Below the pieces are notes generated by a model. The model was not told the origin of the DNA. It did no database searches and was given only the letters and a program-made list of their open reading frames with translations. Below, in pieces: positions 52,835-62,301 of a DNA stretch of 64,000 nt. Within the stretch, counting starts at the first letter, position 1, and the number at the start of each line of letters is the position of its first letter. This DNA comes from an uncultured Helicobacteraceae bacterium (lineage in GTDB: Bacteria; Campylobacterota; Campylobacteria; Campylobacterales; Helicobacteraceae). The position numbers and the translations under genes are program-made. The stretch covers positions 124,001 to 188,000 of the forward strand of contig CAJTQL010000001.1 of the NCBI GenBank assembly GCA_910578285.1, given 5' to 3'.

Positions 52835-54625
52835 CTAACCAATGAGCATAATCGCGACACCATTATTTGCCTGCATACCCTCTTGTGCATAGATTTCTTT
52901 CACTTCGCCAGACACAGATGCAAGGACTTCATGTTCCATTTTCATCGCCTCAACAATCGCAACAACATCGCCTTCTTTCACAGAATCACCCACAGCGACT
53001 TTGATTTTAGTGAGATTCCCGGGCATAGGCGACACAATATGTCCGGGCGCTGTAGCTTGAGGCAAAACACCCTTTGCAGGACCTGCGGCTTGATGAGAGC
53101 TGCTTTCCAAAAAGACTTCTTTGAGCTCACCATCAACGCGGACAAAAAATGGACGCACGCCCTCTTCTTTTGCGCCGCTTCCTTCAATCTTGATTTGGTA
53201 TTGCTCGCCATGCAAGGTTACAAAAAATTCCTTCGCAAGCGGTTCATTGCTCAAATCTTCAAATGTCTCGAGCGATTCTGGAGTGAGCTGCCCCATCGCA
53301 CGTTCATCAAGAAATGTCTTTGCCACAGCACCAAAAATAGCAAACGAAATGACATCAGTCGCACTTTTTGCAAAGCCCTTGCTCTGCTCCTTTGCATTCT
53401 CAAGCTCTGGAGCAAGCAAGTCGGCGGGGCGCTCTGTGATGCATTCTTCGCCACTTGCGACAACCTTTGCGCGCAGCTCGTCAGAGATTGGCGCAGGAGT
53501 ACGCCCATAGAGTCCGCGCACAAGATTCTTTGTCTCGGTTGTAATCTGTTTGTAGCGCTCGCCCATAAGCACATTGAGCACAGCTTGTGTGCCGACAATC
53601 TGACTCGATGGCGTAACGAGCGGCGGGTAGCCAAAGTCTTTGCGCACAAGCGGAATCTCGCGATAGACTTCTTCCATTTTGTGCAGTGCATTTTGTTCTT
53701 TGAGTTGATTTGCCATATTAGAAATCATTCCGCCCGGAATCTGCGTAAGCAAAACGCGCGTATCGATGAGGTTGTATTCCGATTCGAACTTTTTGTACTT
53801 GCGGCGATTGATTTTGAGAATCTCTGCTGCTTGCTCCATTGGCGCGATGTCGAGCCCCGTGTCATATTGTGTGCCCTTGAGCGCGGTTACCATTGATTGC
53901 GTACAAGGGTGGCTTGTCCCTTCAGCAAGCGCCGAGTTAGCGAGGTCGACAATGTCGACTCCCGCCTCAATCGCTCGTAAATGCGTGCCAAATGCAAAAC
54001 CAGCTGTCGAATGCGAATGAAGCGCAATAGGAATGCGAATATTCTCTTTGAGCGCCTTCACAAGCTCAAATGCGACATTGGGCGCGAGCAAGCCCGCCAT
54101 GTCTTTAATTGCAATCGAATCACAGCCGAGCTTCTCAAGCTCTTTAGCAAACGAGACAAAGCCGCTAATGCTATGCACAGGCGAGGTTGTGTAGCAGATT
54201 GTACCCTGTGCATGTTTGCCACGTTTTTTGACTTCGTCAATCGAGGTTGTGAGATTGCGTATATCATTGAGTGCATCAAAAATGCGGAAAATATCCACAC
54301 CGCCTTCGGCACACAGCCGCACAAACTCACGCACGACATCATCGGCATAATGGCGATATCCGATGAGATTCTGCCCACGCAAAAGCATTTGTATGGGCGT
54401 TTTTTTAAAAATCGCCTTGAATTGCGCAAGACGTTCAAACGGGTCTTCTTTGAGATAGCGCAAACATGTATCGTATGTTGCGCCGCCCCACACCTCAACA
54501 CTATGGAATCCCACTTGCTCAAACAAACGTGCTGCCTCGAGCATATCTTCTGTGCGCATGCGCGTTGCAAGCAACGATTGCTGCCCATCACGCAAACTAT
54601 TCTCTGTAACTTTCACCATAGACAT
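52835..54625 (-). CDS. pycB: Pyruvate/oxaloacetate carboxylase biotin-carrying subunit (PycB/OadA type)
   Basis: The 596-residue protein combines an N-terminal carboxyltransferase TIM barrel (ENSLRDGQQSLLATRMRTEDM, CEVWGGATYDTC-like VEVWGGATYD, FRIFDALND, IKDMAGLLAP, HSHSTAG), a conserved carboxylase linker domain, and a C-terminal biotinyl domain with EAMKMEHE, whose Lys is biotinylated. With a separate PycA biotin carboxylase it makes oxaloacetate from pyruvate. The ATG at 54,625 has GGAGAG just upstream; an upstream in-frame ATG at 54,673 has none. Confidence 0.92.
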   Translation of the reverse strand: MSMVKVTENSLRDGQQSLLATRMRTEDMLEAARLFEQVGFHSVEVWGGATYDTCLRYLKEDPFERLAQFKAIFKKTPIQMLLRGQNLIGYRHYADDVVREFVRLCAEGGVDIFRIFDALNDIRNLTTSIDEVKKRGKHAQGTICYTTSPVHSISGFVSFAKELEKLGCDSIAIKDMAGLLAPNVAFELVKALKENIRIPIALHSHSTAGFAFGTHLRAIEAGVDIVDLANSALAEGTSHPCTQSMVTALKGTQYDTGLDIAPMEQAAEILKINRRKYKKFESEYNLIDTRVLLTQIPGGMISNMANQLKEQNALHKMEEVYREIPLVRKDFGYPPLVTPSSQIVGTQAVLNVLMGERYKQITTETKNLVRGLYGRTPAPISDELRAKVVASGEECITERPADLLAPELENAKEQSKGFAKSATDVISFAIFGAVAKTFLDERAMGQLTPESLETFEDLSNEPLAKEFFVTLHGEQYQIKIEGSGAKEEGVRPFFVRVDGELKEVFLESSSHQAAGPAKGVLPQATAPGHIVSPMPGNLTKIKVAVGDSVKEGDVVAIVEAMKMEHEVLASVSGEVKEIYAQEGMQANNGVAIMLIG

Positions 54626-54676
54626 TCTCTCCCCAAACAAAGTTTCAAAGCTATTTAGATTATAGCATTTCAATGC

Positions 54677-55324
54677 TTAAAGCTTCATGCCACTATTGCC
54701 GAGCATCAAGTCAGATTGTGCGCGAGAAAGAATCAAATCGGATTTATTTTCAAGACCATAGAGATAGAGAATGCGGCAGCTATTCTCAAGAATGGCGATA
54801 TTTTTTGCCAAATCTGAAAGGCTGCGCCCATAGAGATAGACACCATAGCCTCGAATCACCATAACGCGGCTTTTACGCTCTTTGAGAAAACGATAAATCT
54901 CGACTTCAGCTCGCTCATACCAACTCTCAAAATCACGTGGATCATACACGGGCATATTCTTATATAATCGCGCGCCAAAATAATCATGGGGTGTCAGAAT
55001 GTCATGATTGAGCGAATATGCCACGGTGAATGGTGGAAAACAATATGCGACACATTTTGCATCGCTAAAGTTTTGATAGATTGAAATATGAATCGGCGTA
55101 TCAATACTTGCCTCTTTCCAGCGATAATCTTCTTTGGTATACAAAAGCGACATTGAACTTCGCGTGAGGTGGTTAAAAAGTGCGTTGTGGCGGTTAATCA
55201 AAAACTCATTGCTGCTAATCTTGAGCGACAAAGAACCATGAAAAATGCCCAAGAAATTCTTTTCGAACATCGCCGCTGCCGTAACGTGCAGCTCATCAAG
55301 AAGTGCGTTTGAAATATCAGCCAT
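54677..55324 (-). CDS. Class II aldolase/adducin-like protein
   Basis: The 215-residue protein has GIFHGSLSLKISSNEFLINRHNALF, a degenerate GN(V/F)S-type class II aldolase opening, and later VIRGYGVYLYGRSLSDLAKNI, which matches the HGxxxxG and following helix of the family. The usual zinc HxH is not clear, so catalytic activity is doubtful. I take the ATG at 55,324 rather than the longer frame from 55,411, which would overlap the upstream glcF-like gene by 83 bases. It is the last gene of the hemN-glcF block. Confidence 0.65.
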   Translation of the reverse strand: MADISNALLDELHVTAAAMFEKNFLGIFHGSLSLKISSNEFLINRHNALFNHLTRSSMSLLYTKEDYRWKEASIDTPIHISIYQNFSDAKCVAYCFPPFTVAYSLNHDILTPHDYFGARLYKNMPVYDPRDFESWYERAEVEIYRFLKERKSRVMVIRGYGVYLYGRSLSDLAKNIAILENSCRILYLYGLENKSDLILSRAQSDLMLGNSGMKL

Positions 55325-55328
55325 CGTG

Positions 55329-56612
55329 CTACTCACTACCTTGCAAAGCCTCTGCGATGAGCTCGAGCGGATGCGCAAAACGCACAGCGACACCTTGCTC
55401 ATGCATTGCATTCACAAGCTGCATGCGGCATGCATTGCATTCAGCGCTCACGATGTCTGCGCCTGTTTGCGCAATCATTTGTGCCTTATTTTTGCCCACT
55501 TTCTGCGCGAGCGCAAAACGTTCGGTTTGGATTGTAATGCCACCAAATCCACAACAAGCGTTTGAATCCGCCATTTCTTTGAGCGCATAGTTCTGCGCAA
55601 GCAACGCGCGCGGCTCTTGAAAAACGCCCAAAACTTTGCGCGCATGGCATGGGTCATGGTAGGTAATGCGCTGTTGCTTGGGAATGCATTTGGCAAGAAT
55701 CTGCGGCAACTGCGTTTGGGTCTGCAACCACACGCTTGCCATCATGAATTTGGGTGTGAGCTTTTGGATTCGTGCCTGCAACGGCGCATCGTCTTTGGCA
55801 AAACGTTGCCAATCATGCACAATCATCGCCGCACATGTAGCTTCGGGAACAAGCACTGCCTCAAGCGAATCGATGATTGTCTCGAAATATGTTACATTGC
55901 GTTCAATCAATGTGCGCACCGTGTCTTTGTCGCCCGTGAAATGCGCGGGCGCACCGCAACAGCTCTGCCCTTTTGCCAAAAAGGCTTCGATGCCGAGTTT
56001 GCCCAAAATCGTGAGCAGACTCTCACCGACTTGGACATAATTATAGTTACTCAAACAACCGATAAAAATCGCGACATGGCGCGGATTCTCTGTGGGGCAA
56101 GCTGGCGGAATCGTCTCGGGAAATTTTTGCAAAAAGCTCTCTTTTGCGCTGCTTGGCAAAACGCGGCCTTTGACAAACGGCAAAGGCAGCCGCGCAACCA
56201 TTCCATCAGCACGGGTGCGGAACAACAGCGGCGCGAAAAATGCGCCGCATGCGCTCACAAAATTCATCATTTTGCGATGCGAAAGAAGCGAGAAAAAGGC
56301 GCGCTTATACCATGTGATTCCAAAGGTTTTGGCAATATCAGCACGTACGGATTCAATGAGCTCATCTGTGGGCAACGAGCTCGGGCAAACACTCACACAA
56401 TGGGTACACAAAAAGCAGCTCTCGAAGATGTCTTTTGCGTTTTTGTCAAGTGTCAGCTCGCCACGTTGGTATGCACCGAGCAAATCGATAAACCCGCGCG
56501 GGCTGCGCGTCTCATCGCCGCTAATGCGATAGATTGTGCAACCCGGGATACATTTGCCGCATTTCACGCAAGCACTTGAGATTTGTTGGAAGGCAGACAT
56601 CGGTGCGCTCAT
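55329..56612 (-). CDS. glcF: Glycolate/lactate oxidase iron-sulfur subunit (GlcF/LutA family, HP0666-like)
   Basis: The 427-residue protein has two ferredoxin-type cluster motifs, CVKCGKCIPGC (residues ~15-25) and CFLCTHCVSVCP (near 66-77), then two CCG domains (CLSNYNY...SCCGAPAHFTG and DPCHARK...CCGFGG) that bind further cofactors, as in GlcF, GlpC and LutA. It likely carries electrons from a flavin dehydrogenase for a 2-hydroxyacid or glycerol-3-phosphate. The start overlaps the hemN stop by four bases. The exact substrate is uncertain. Confidence 0.85.
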   Translation of the reverse strand: MSAPMSAFQQISSACVKCGKCIPGCTIYRISGDETRSPRGFIDLLGAYQRGELTLDKNAKDIFESCFLCTHCVSVCPSSLPTDELIESVRADIAKTFGITWYKRAFFSLLSHRKMMNFVSACGAFFAPLLFRTRADGMVARLPLPFVKGRVLPSSAKESFLQKFPETIPPACPTENPRHVAIFIGCLSNYNYVQVGESLLTILGKLGIEAFLAKGQSCCGAPAHFTGDKDTVRTLIERNVTYFETIIDSLEAVLVPEATCAAMIVHDWQRFAKDDAPLQARIQKLTPKFMMASVWLQTQTQLPQILAKCIPKQQRITYHDPCHARKVLGVFQEPRALLAQNYALKEMADSNACCGFGGITIQTERFALAQKVGKNKAQMIAQTGADIVSAECNACRMQLVNAMHEQGVAVRFAHPLELIAEALQGSE

Positions 56613-57973
56613 ATCGTTTTGCTAAATTTTTGTTGCATGGGCGTGGTGTTTTTTAAGAAGCTATCAAAAAGCATGACAATATTGCGCACGAGCAATATAC
56701 CTTCTTTGGTAATCTCGATTCCATCTTTGTTGCACACGAGTAAGTTTTGCTCTTGAAATGTTGTGATCTCGGAAAGCTCTGGGGCAAAATGGCTCACAAA
56801 GTCGATTCCAAATGTTTGTTCTATCTCGGCAAATGAAAGCTTGAGATTGCTCATAAGCTGCATGATGACACGTTTGCGCAACATGTCTTCGTTGTTTAGC
56901 ACAATCCCTTTGGCAAGTGGCAAGTTGTGTGCGTCTATTGCGCTCTCATATTGCGCCATGTCTTTATAGTTTTGTGCATAATATGCCTCGCCCTCGCCGA
57001 TTGATGTGAGCCCGATTCCAATCGTTTGGCTGCCTTGCTTGGTTGTGTAGCCCTGAAAATTGCGGCGCAATGTGCCCTGCAGATAGGCTTGGAACAAATC
57101 ATCTTCGGGTTTGGCGAAATGGTCCATACCGATTTGTTGGAATCCGTTCTCGGACAAAAACACAATGGTTTGTTGCAGAATCTGCAGCTTTTGCGCAGGC
57201 GTTGGCAGCTCGAGCTCGTTGATCTTGCGCATGGTTTTTTTAATCCATGGAACATGTGCATAATTGAACACAGCGAGCCTATCAGGAGCGAGCTCAACGA
57301 CAGATTGGAGCGTTTGCATAAAGCTCTTTAGATTCTGACGCGGAAGCCCATAAATCAAATCAAAATTGATAGATGCAATGCCACTTTCACGCGCGAGCAC
57401 AACAGCATTTGCGACAAGGTCGATGGATTGGATTCGATGGATTGCCTGTTGCACATGCGAATCGAAATCCTGCACACCAAAGCTGATGCGGTTTGTACCC
57501 CATTTGCGCAAAACGCGCATATGCTCGGCGCTAAAGAAGCGCGGGTCGACTTCGCAGCTGTTCTCCGAATCTGTGGCAAAATTTGGGAAGGTGGTATGCA
57601 ACATCTCGAGAATTCTATCAAGCTCTTCGGGGTTCATGAATGTGGGCGTGCCGCCGCCAAAATGCAGCTGCACAACCTCGCGGCTCGTGTCAAGGACATC
57701 GCGCAAAAGCGCAAGCTCTTTGGCGAGATAGTCGATATAGCGCGTTTTTTTATTTGAATCGCTCGTATAAATCGAATTGCAACCACAAAAATAGCACGCC
57801 GAGCGGCAAAAAGGCAGATGCACATAGAGTGAAAGCGGAGCATCAGGCGTAGCACCCAGCGATTGGAGATAGTGTGTGTAGGCAAAATCCTCGCGAAATT
57901 CGTTTGCAGTTGGGTAGCTTGTGTAGCGTGGACCGGGCTTGCAATAGGCAACAAATTTGTCTAAATCTAGCAT
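56609..57973 (-). CDS. hemN: Oxygen-independent coproporphyrinogen III oxidase
   Basis: HemN is a radical SAM enzyme of haem synthesis under low oxygen. The cluster motif is CRSACYFCGC (Cys 56, 60, 63), preceded by GPRYTSYPTA, the N-terminal trip-wire region. LHFGGGTPTF, DPRFFSAEHM, RISFGVQDFD and GLTSIGEG are conserved. The length of 454 matches true HemN rather than HemW. GGAG lies six bases before the ATG. Confidence 0.94.
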   Translation of the reverse strand: MLDLDKFVAYCKPGPRYTSYPTANEFREDFAYTHYLQSLGATPDAPLSLYVHLPFCRSACYFCGCNSIYTSDSNKKTRYIDYLAKELALLRDVLDTSREVVQLHFGGGTPTFMNPEELDRILEMLHTTFPNFATDSENSCEVDPRFFSAEHMRVLRKWGTNRISFGVQDFDSHVQQAIHRIQSIDLVANAVVLARESGIASINFDLIYGLPRQNLKSFMQTLQSVVELAPDRLAVFNYAHVPWIKKTMRKINELELPTPAQKLQILQQTIVFLSENGFQQIGMDHFAKPEDDLFQAYLQGTLRRNFQGYTTKQGSQTIGIGLTSIGEGEAYYAQNYKDMAQYESAIDAHNLPLAKGIVLNNEDMLRKRVIMQLMSNLKLSFAEIEQTFGIDFVSHFAPELSEITTFQEQNLLVCNKDGIEITKEGILLVRNIVMLFDSFLKNTTPMQQKFSKTI

Positions 57974-57982
57974 ACGCAGCTC

Positions 57983-58471
57983 CTAGAACTCAAAATCAAA
58001 CCGCATAAAAAGATTGGGGTGCTGCTTTTTGATGGACAAAACTAACGATTCGGGGTCGATATGCAAAAAGCCCTTGTTGCTCTTCTTAATCTCTTCAATC
58101 GCGACTTCCCATATGTCGTCAAAATCACGTGGCATTTGTCGTGCAATCTCGCGTTCGAGCTCCATACAATAACGCTCCTCATAGCTTGCATGGAGCAAAT
58201 CGAGCAAGCGATAAAGCATTTCTTCGGGAAGAAGCATATAATCCACTCCCGACATCTTGAGACAATAGGGCTCATCGTTTTGAGGCGGAGTATGGTAACA
58301 AATCGTATGTTTCCAAAATTCCTGTCCCCTATCGTCTGTGAGAGTCTCTTCTTCATGTACCATAGCACGATTTTCACGTTTTGCCCGAAGAAGTTTGCTT
58401 TCAATCCTTTGAAGAATCAAGGCGTGGCTGTCGAGAGAACCACCCCTTATCCTATTTTTTGTTCGAGCCAA
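57983..58471 (-). CDS. UPF0763 (DUF2603) family protein
   Basis: The 162-residue protein has the family's C-terminal pattern LSIKKQHPNLFMRFDFEF and a central MLLPEEMLYRLLDLL...ELEREIARQMPRDFDDIWEVA. The family is found in Campylobacterota and its function is unknown. The frame starts at a TTG that overlaps the argF 3' end by 25 bases without a strong site, so the true start may be further in. Confidence 0.7.
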   Translation of the reverse strand: MARTKNRIRGGSLDSHALILQRIESKLLRAKRENRAMVHEEETLTDDRGQEFWKHTICYHTPPQNDEPYCLKMSGVDYMLLPEEMLYRLLDLLHASYEERYCMELEREIARQMPRDFDDIWEVAIEEIKKSNKGFLHIDPESLVLSIKKQHPNLFMRFDFEF

Positions 58472-59370
58472 ACCATTATCCCTTTTTGTACATGTAGCCG
58501 ATTCTCTGCTTCAAGAAACACCACACTCTGTGAGCCCTCGAGCACCCTGTCGCTGACTTCTTGCCCACGATAGGCAGGCAGACAATGCAAGAAAATTGCA
58601 TCGTCTTTTGCATAGCTTAACAGCTTGGTGTTGACGCAAAAGCCCTTGAAATCCTTCATTCTCTGTTGCTTTTCCTCTTCTTGCCCCATCGATGTCCATG
58701 TGTCTGTCGCAACGACATCAGCGCCATCGACAGCTTCTCTTGGGTCGCTCAAAAGGACAATGTGCGCACCGCTCTCCTCGGCAAAGCTCAAAGCGTCTTG
58801 ATAAATTGTAACTGAAGGCTCATAGCCCCGCGGCGTAGCAAGCCGCAGCTCAAAGCCCATAATCGAGGCGAGCATAAGCCATGAATGCGCCATATTATTG
58901 CCATCGCCGACATAGGCAATCACAGGATTCTCGCCCTTGCCGCACTCCACCATCGTGAGATAATCAGCGAGCAATTGCGCGGGGTGATACAAATCACTCA
59001 ATCCATTGATAACAGGAACAGACGAATATTCTGAAAACTCCAAAAGTCGTGTGTGTGAAGTTGTGCGCATCACAACCAAATCAACCATACTCGAAATCAC
59101 ACGTGCCGTGTCTCTCATCTCTTCGCCGCGCCCAAGCTGTAGGTCTTTATCAGATAAAAACAATCCAACTCCCCCAAGTTGGTAGATTCCAGCTTCAAAG
59201 CTCACGCGAGTACGAGTCGAATTTTTTTCAAAAATCATTGCCAAAGTTTTGCCATTGAGCAACAAATCCCTCTTGCCGCTTTTGAGATTCTTTTTGATAT
59301 CTAAAGACAGGGTAATCATCTCCTCGATTTCCTGTTTTGTAAAATCTTTCAAACTAAGAAAATGTCGCAT
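58447..59370 (-). CDS. argF: Ornithine carbamoyltransferase
   Basis: ArgF joins ornithine and carbamoyl phosphate to citrulline in arginine synthesis. The 307-residue chain has the carbamoyl-phosphate site STRTRVSFE (near residue 50), MRTTSHTRL, YVGDGNNMAHS, DTWTSMGQE and the ornithine-site HCLPAYRG. The ATG at 59,370 is chosen because AGGGGG lies about five bases upstream; the frame also opens with GTG and TTG just before it. A TAGAAT box lies at 59,403-59,408. Confidence 0.95.
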   Translation of the reverse strand: MRHFLSLKDFTKQEIEEMITLSLDIKKNLKSGKRDLLLNGKTLAMIFEKNSTRTRVSFEAGIYQLGGVGLFLSDKDLQLGRGEEMRDTARVISSMVDLVVMRTTSHTRLLEFSEYSSVPVINGLSDLYHPAQLLADYLTMVECGKGENPVIAYVGDGNNMAHSWLMLASIMGFELRLATPRGYEPSVTIYQDALSFAEESGAHIVLLSDPREAVDGADVVATDTWTSMGQEEEKQQRMKDFKGFCVNTKLLSYAKDDAIFLHCLPAYRGQEVSDRVLEGSQSVVFLEAENRLHVQKGIMVWLEQKIG

Positions 59371-59402
59371 CAACACCCCCTAATAGATTTGATAAAGCGA
59401 TG

Positions 59403-59408
59403 ATTCTA
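59403..59408 (-). promoter_or_regulatory. -10 box of argF
   Basis: TAGAAT on the minus strand about 33 bases upstream of the argF start, in the short gap after htpG. Confidence 0.45.
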
Positions 59409-59416
59409 GCAAAAGT

Positions 59417-59436
59417 GGCTTAAAAAAGCCTTTTTT
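59417..59436. terminator. Hairpin with T-run after htpG
   Basis: GGCTT-AAAA-AAGCC followed by six T on the plus strand. On the minus strand, where htpG ends, the stem is followed only by ACTTTT, so its strength as an htpG terminator is doubtful. Confidence 0.35.
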
Positions 59437-61292
59437 CACAATGCACGTTGCAAAATGGCATTGAGCCTTTGCACAAAGCCATGCACATCTTTGAGTGTCC
59501 CGCCCTCGAGCAGCAACGCTTCATCAAGCAATAGCGAGGCATAATCGCTCATTTTGGCAGAATCATTAGCGATGAGTAGCGTTGAAAGCAGCGCGTGGCT
59601 CGGGTTGAGCTCGAGTGTGGGCTTGCTCTCTGGGATTTTCTGCCCCATTTGTTTGAGGATATTTTTCATCGCGATATCTTCGTTTGGATAGACGACACAT
59701 GCAGGCGAATCAAGCAGACGACGTGAGAGCTTGACATCAGCAACACGCTCACCCAAAGCAGCTTTGAACGCACTTAGTAGCGGCGCAAACTTCGTCTCGT
59801 CCTCTGTGGTGATTTTGTCCTCACCAAACATCTCATCTGCCTGTTTGCTACCCACAGCGCAAAGCGGCATTCCCTCAACCTCATGCACGCTGGGCATCAC
59901 AAACGAATCCACGGTCGATTCGAAGAATAGCACCTCGATGTTGCGTTTCTTGAAACGTTCTAGCAAGGGCGATTGGCGCACGTCTTGTCCATTTGCAGCA
60001 AGCAGATAGAAAATCGCCTTTTGCTCCTCGCCCATACGCGCTTTATATTCAGCAAACGACACAAGAGAATCGCCATGACTCGAAGGAAAGCGCAAGAGCG
60101 CAAGCAGCCGTTCGCGATTTTCAAAATCGCTATACACGCCTTCTTTTAGCACATCGGCGTATTGCGCATAAAATTTTTCATATTTCTCTTTGTCTTTAGC
60201 AATACTCTCGATTTCGTCCAAAATCTTCTTAGTCGAGGCGCTTTTAATTGTCGCAAGAATTTTGTTTTGTTGCAGAATCTCGCGGCTCACATTCAGCGGC
60301 AAGTCCTCGCTATCGATAATCCCACGCACAAAGCGGAGATAAGTTGGCAAAAGCTCTTTGTCATCATCTGTGATAAACACACGTTTGACATAGAGTTTCA
60401 CACCCGATTGATAATCGGCACGTTGCATATCAAAAGGCGCGACAGATGGGATATAGAAAAGCGTTGTGTATTCGAGCATACCCTCGAGCTTGGTATGCAC
60501 CCACACAAGCGGATCGTTCGAATCGTGGCTCAAAGATTTATAAAATTCTTTATACTCATCTTCACTAATCTCGCGGCGAGGCAATCGCCAAAGTGCTGCA
60601 GCCTTGTTAGCCTGCTCGTTTTTCTCCTCTTCGCCGCTCTCTTTGCCTTCTTTGTCGTATTTTGTCTGTGTGTAGCGCAAGAAAATTGGGAAAGGAATAT
60701 GGTCAGAATAGCGCTTGATAATGGATTCGATGCGGTAGTGTTCCAAAAATTCACTCTCATCATCGCGCAATTCGAGCGTGATTTGCGTGCCATAATCGTC
60801 TTTGCTCGCGCCCTTTATCTGGTAGCCATTCTTGCCATCGCTGCTCCACTCAAAAGCCTCGCTAGCAAGCGGCTTTTTGGAAAGGACGACAATCTGTTTT
60901 GCCACCATAAATGCCGAGTAGAATCCCACACCAAACTGTCCAATGAGATTCGAATCTTTCTTCTTATCGCCCACCATTTGCTGCACAAAGCCCTTTGTGC
61001 CGCTACGTGCAATTGTGCCGAGATTCTCGGCAAGCTCGCTTTCACTCATGCCAATGCCATTGTCAGAAATGATGATTTTTTTATTTGGTTTATCGAGTAC
61101 AATCTCGATTTTTGGCTGAAAATCGAGCTCTTTGAGCGAATCGTCTGTGTGCGTGAGATATTGCAATTTCTCCATCGCGTCTGACGCATTTGAAATGAGC
61201 TCGCGCAAGAAGATCTCTTTGTTGGAATAAAGGGAATGAATCATCAAGTCCAAAAGCTGGTTGACTTCGGTTTGAAAAGGTTGATTTGCCAT
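59436..61292 (-). CDS. htpG: Chaperone HtpG (Hsp90)
   Basis: The 618-residue Hsp90 protein has the N-terminal GHKL ATPase motifs LRELISNASDA, DNGIGM, and IGQFGVGFYSAFMVA, a charged linker (GKESGEEEKNEQANKAA), the middle domain (LPLNVSREILQQNKIL) and the C-terminal dimerisation domain. It folds client proteins with DnaK. The ATG at 61,292 has GGAG four bases upstream; the longer frame to 61,319 adds nine unlikely residues. Confidence 0.96.
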   Translation of the reverse strand: MANQPFQTEVNQLLDLMIHSLYSNKEIFLRELISNASDAMEKLQYLTHTDDSLKELDFQPKIEIVLDKPNKKIIISDNGIGMSESELAENLGTIARSGTKGFVQQMVGDKKKDSNLIGQFGVGFYSAFMVAKQIVVLSKKPLASEAFEWSSDGKNGYQIKGASKDDYGTQITLELRDDESEFLEHYRIESIIKRYSDHIPFPIFLRYTQTKYDKEGKESGEEEKNEQANKAAALWRLPRREISEDEYKEFYKSLSHDSNDPLVWVHTKLEGMLEYTTLFYIPSVAPFDMQRADYQSGVKLYVKRVFITDDDKELLPTYLRFVRGIIDSEDLPLNVSREILQQNKILATIKSASTKKILDEIESIAKDKEKYEKFYAQYADVLKEGVYSDFENRERLLALLRFPSSHGDSLVSFAEYKARMGEEQKAIFYLLAANGQDVRQSPLLERFKKRNIEVLFFESTVDSFVMPSVHEVEGMPLCAVGSKQADEMFGEDKITTEDETKFAPLLSAFKAALGERVADVKLSRRLLDSPACVVYPNEDIAMKNILKQMGQKIPESKPTLELNPSHALLSTLLIANDSAKMSDYASLLLDEALLLEGGTLKDVHGFVQRLNAILQRAL

Positions 61293-61701
61293 AGTGCTCC
61301 TTTGGTTTTTGCGCGGCATTGTAGCATATTATTGGGAATTGTAAAACCCATGCGAGTTTTGCTGTCGTGCTCGGAAGTGATTCTAAGCACCCCTAAAGCT
61401 ATGCAACAACGCCTGCTTTGCTTCGTTTCGCGCTCTTTAGTCGCCGCTCTGTGCCGCAGAGTGCAAGGCTTCAAATTTGCTATCGCACAAGAATCTAGCT
61501 TCCATCATTGCAAGCATTTGCCATTGCTCACCAATTCTAATCCCAACCACAGCGCGCAACAAAAGCATGCAGGAGTTAGGGGGATAAAGGCTTCGCAAAT
61601 AGCCCCCTTGTCTCCTTAGAAGAACTAGATTTATACAATACACGATTCAGAGGATTCCCATTGTCTAACATTTTTTCAAAAATCCTTCATATATCTTTGG
61701 A
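61293..61701. other. Intergenic region, no gene seen
   Basis: About 400 bases between htpG and the HP1233-like gene. The frames open here lack conserved features. A GGGGG...CCCCC hairpin (61,579-61,607) is followed by few T and may be a weak terminator for the minus-strand gene ending at 61,702. The htpG promoter must lie at the left side, but I cannot single out a box. Confidence 0.5.
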
Positions 61702-62301
61702 CTATTCATCTTCCTTAAAAAACTGCTGCCGAATAATATCTTTGAGACATGCCATGCTAATCAGCTCCTTGCTCTGCCGTTTCAAAACGCGTACAACAAA
61801 TTCAAGCCGTGCAACATCATTGCGCACATTTGTGTAATGTTCCATTTGAAATTCAAGCTCTTCTGATGGCAAATTTTTATAAAAATCCTCAATCATATCA
61901 AGCAAGATTTCCTGATATTCACAATTTTTGAGTTGTAACATACCTTCGAGACTCTTAAACAATGTACCACTGCTCACAAACGCAAAAAATTCCATAATCT
62001 CATTTGCAGGATATTCACGTACCATCTCACCTAAAAGATTATAAATCAACGTCGAATCATCACGATTTCGTTCTATTTTTTTCCAATAATCTTTGAGCGA
62101 TATATTATGCACAGAGGCTTTTGTTATAATATCCTCATTTGGTTGTGCAAGCCCTTCTTGTTGCAACAATGCGTCAAAAGCCAAAATCCGCTCTCGCGTT
62201 TCATTGTCAAAAATCTCTTGCAATTGGTCGTGGTGGAGTTCCTTAATCTTTTTCTTATCATGCCCGCGCACAATGAGTTGATCTGTAATGTCCATATTCA
62301 T
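61702..62301 (-). CDS. HP1233-like protein of unknown function
   Basis: The 199-residue protein is soluble and helical (KKIKELHHDQLQEIFDNETRERILAFDALLQ). It occupies the place of HP1233, right after folP, with the start overlapping the folP stop by four bases. I know no function; conservation of the gene order in Helicobacter argues that it is real and translated with folP. Confidence 0.7.
   Translation of the reverse strand: MNMDITDQLIVRGHDKKKIKELHHDQLQEIFDNETRERILAFDALLQQEGLAQPNEDIITKASVHNISLKDYWKKIERNRDDSTLIYNLLGEMVREYPANEIMEFFAFVSSGTLFKSLEGMLQLKNCEYQEILLDMIEDFYKNLPSEELEFQMEHYTNVRNDVARLEFVVRVLKRQSKELISMACLKDIIRQQFFKEDE

Noticed and set aside
61236..61619. 127-codon plus-strand frame over the htpG start region
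   Set aside because: Overlaps htpG on the other strand, has no conserved motif and no ribosome-binding site.
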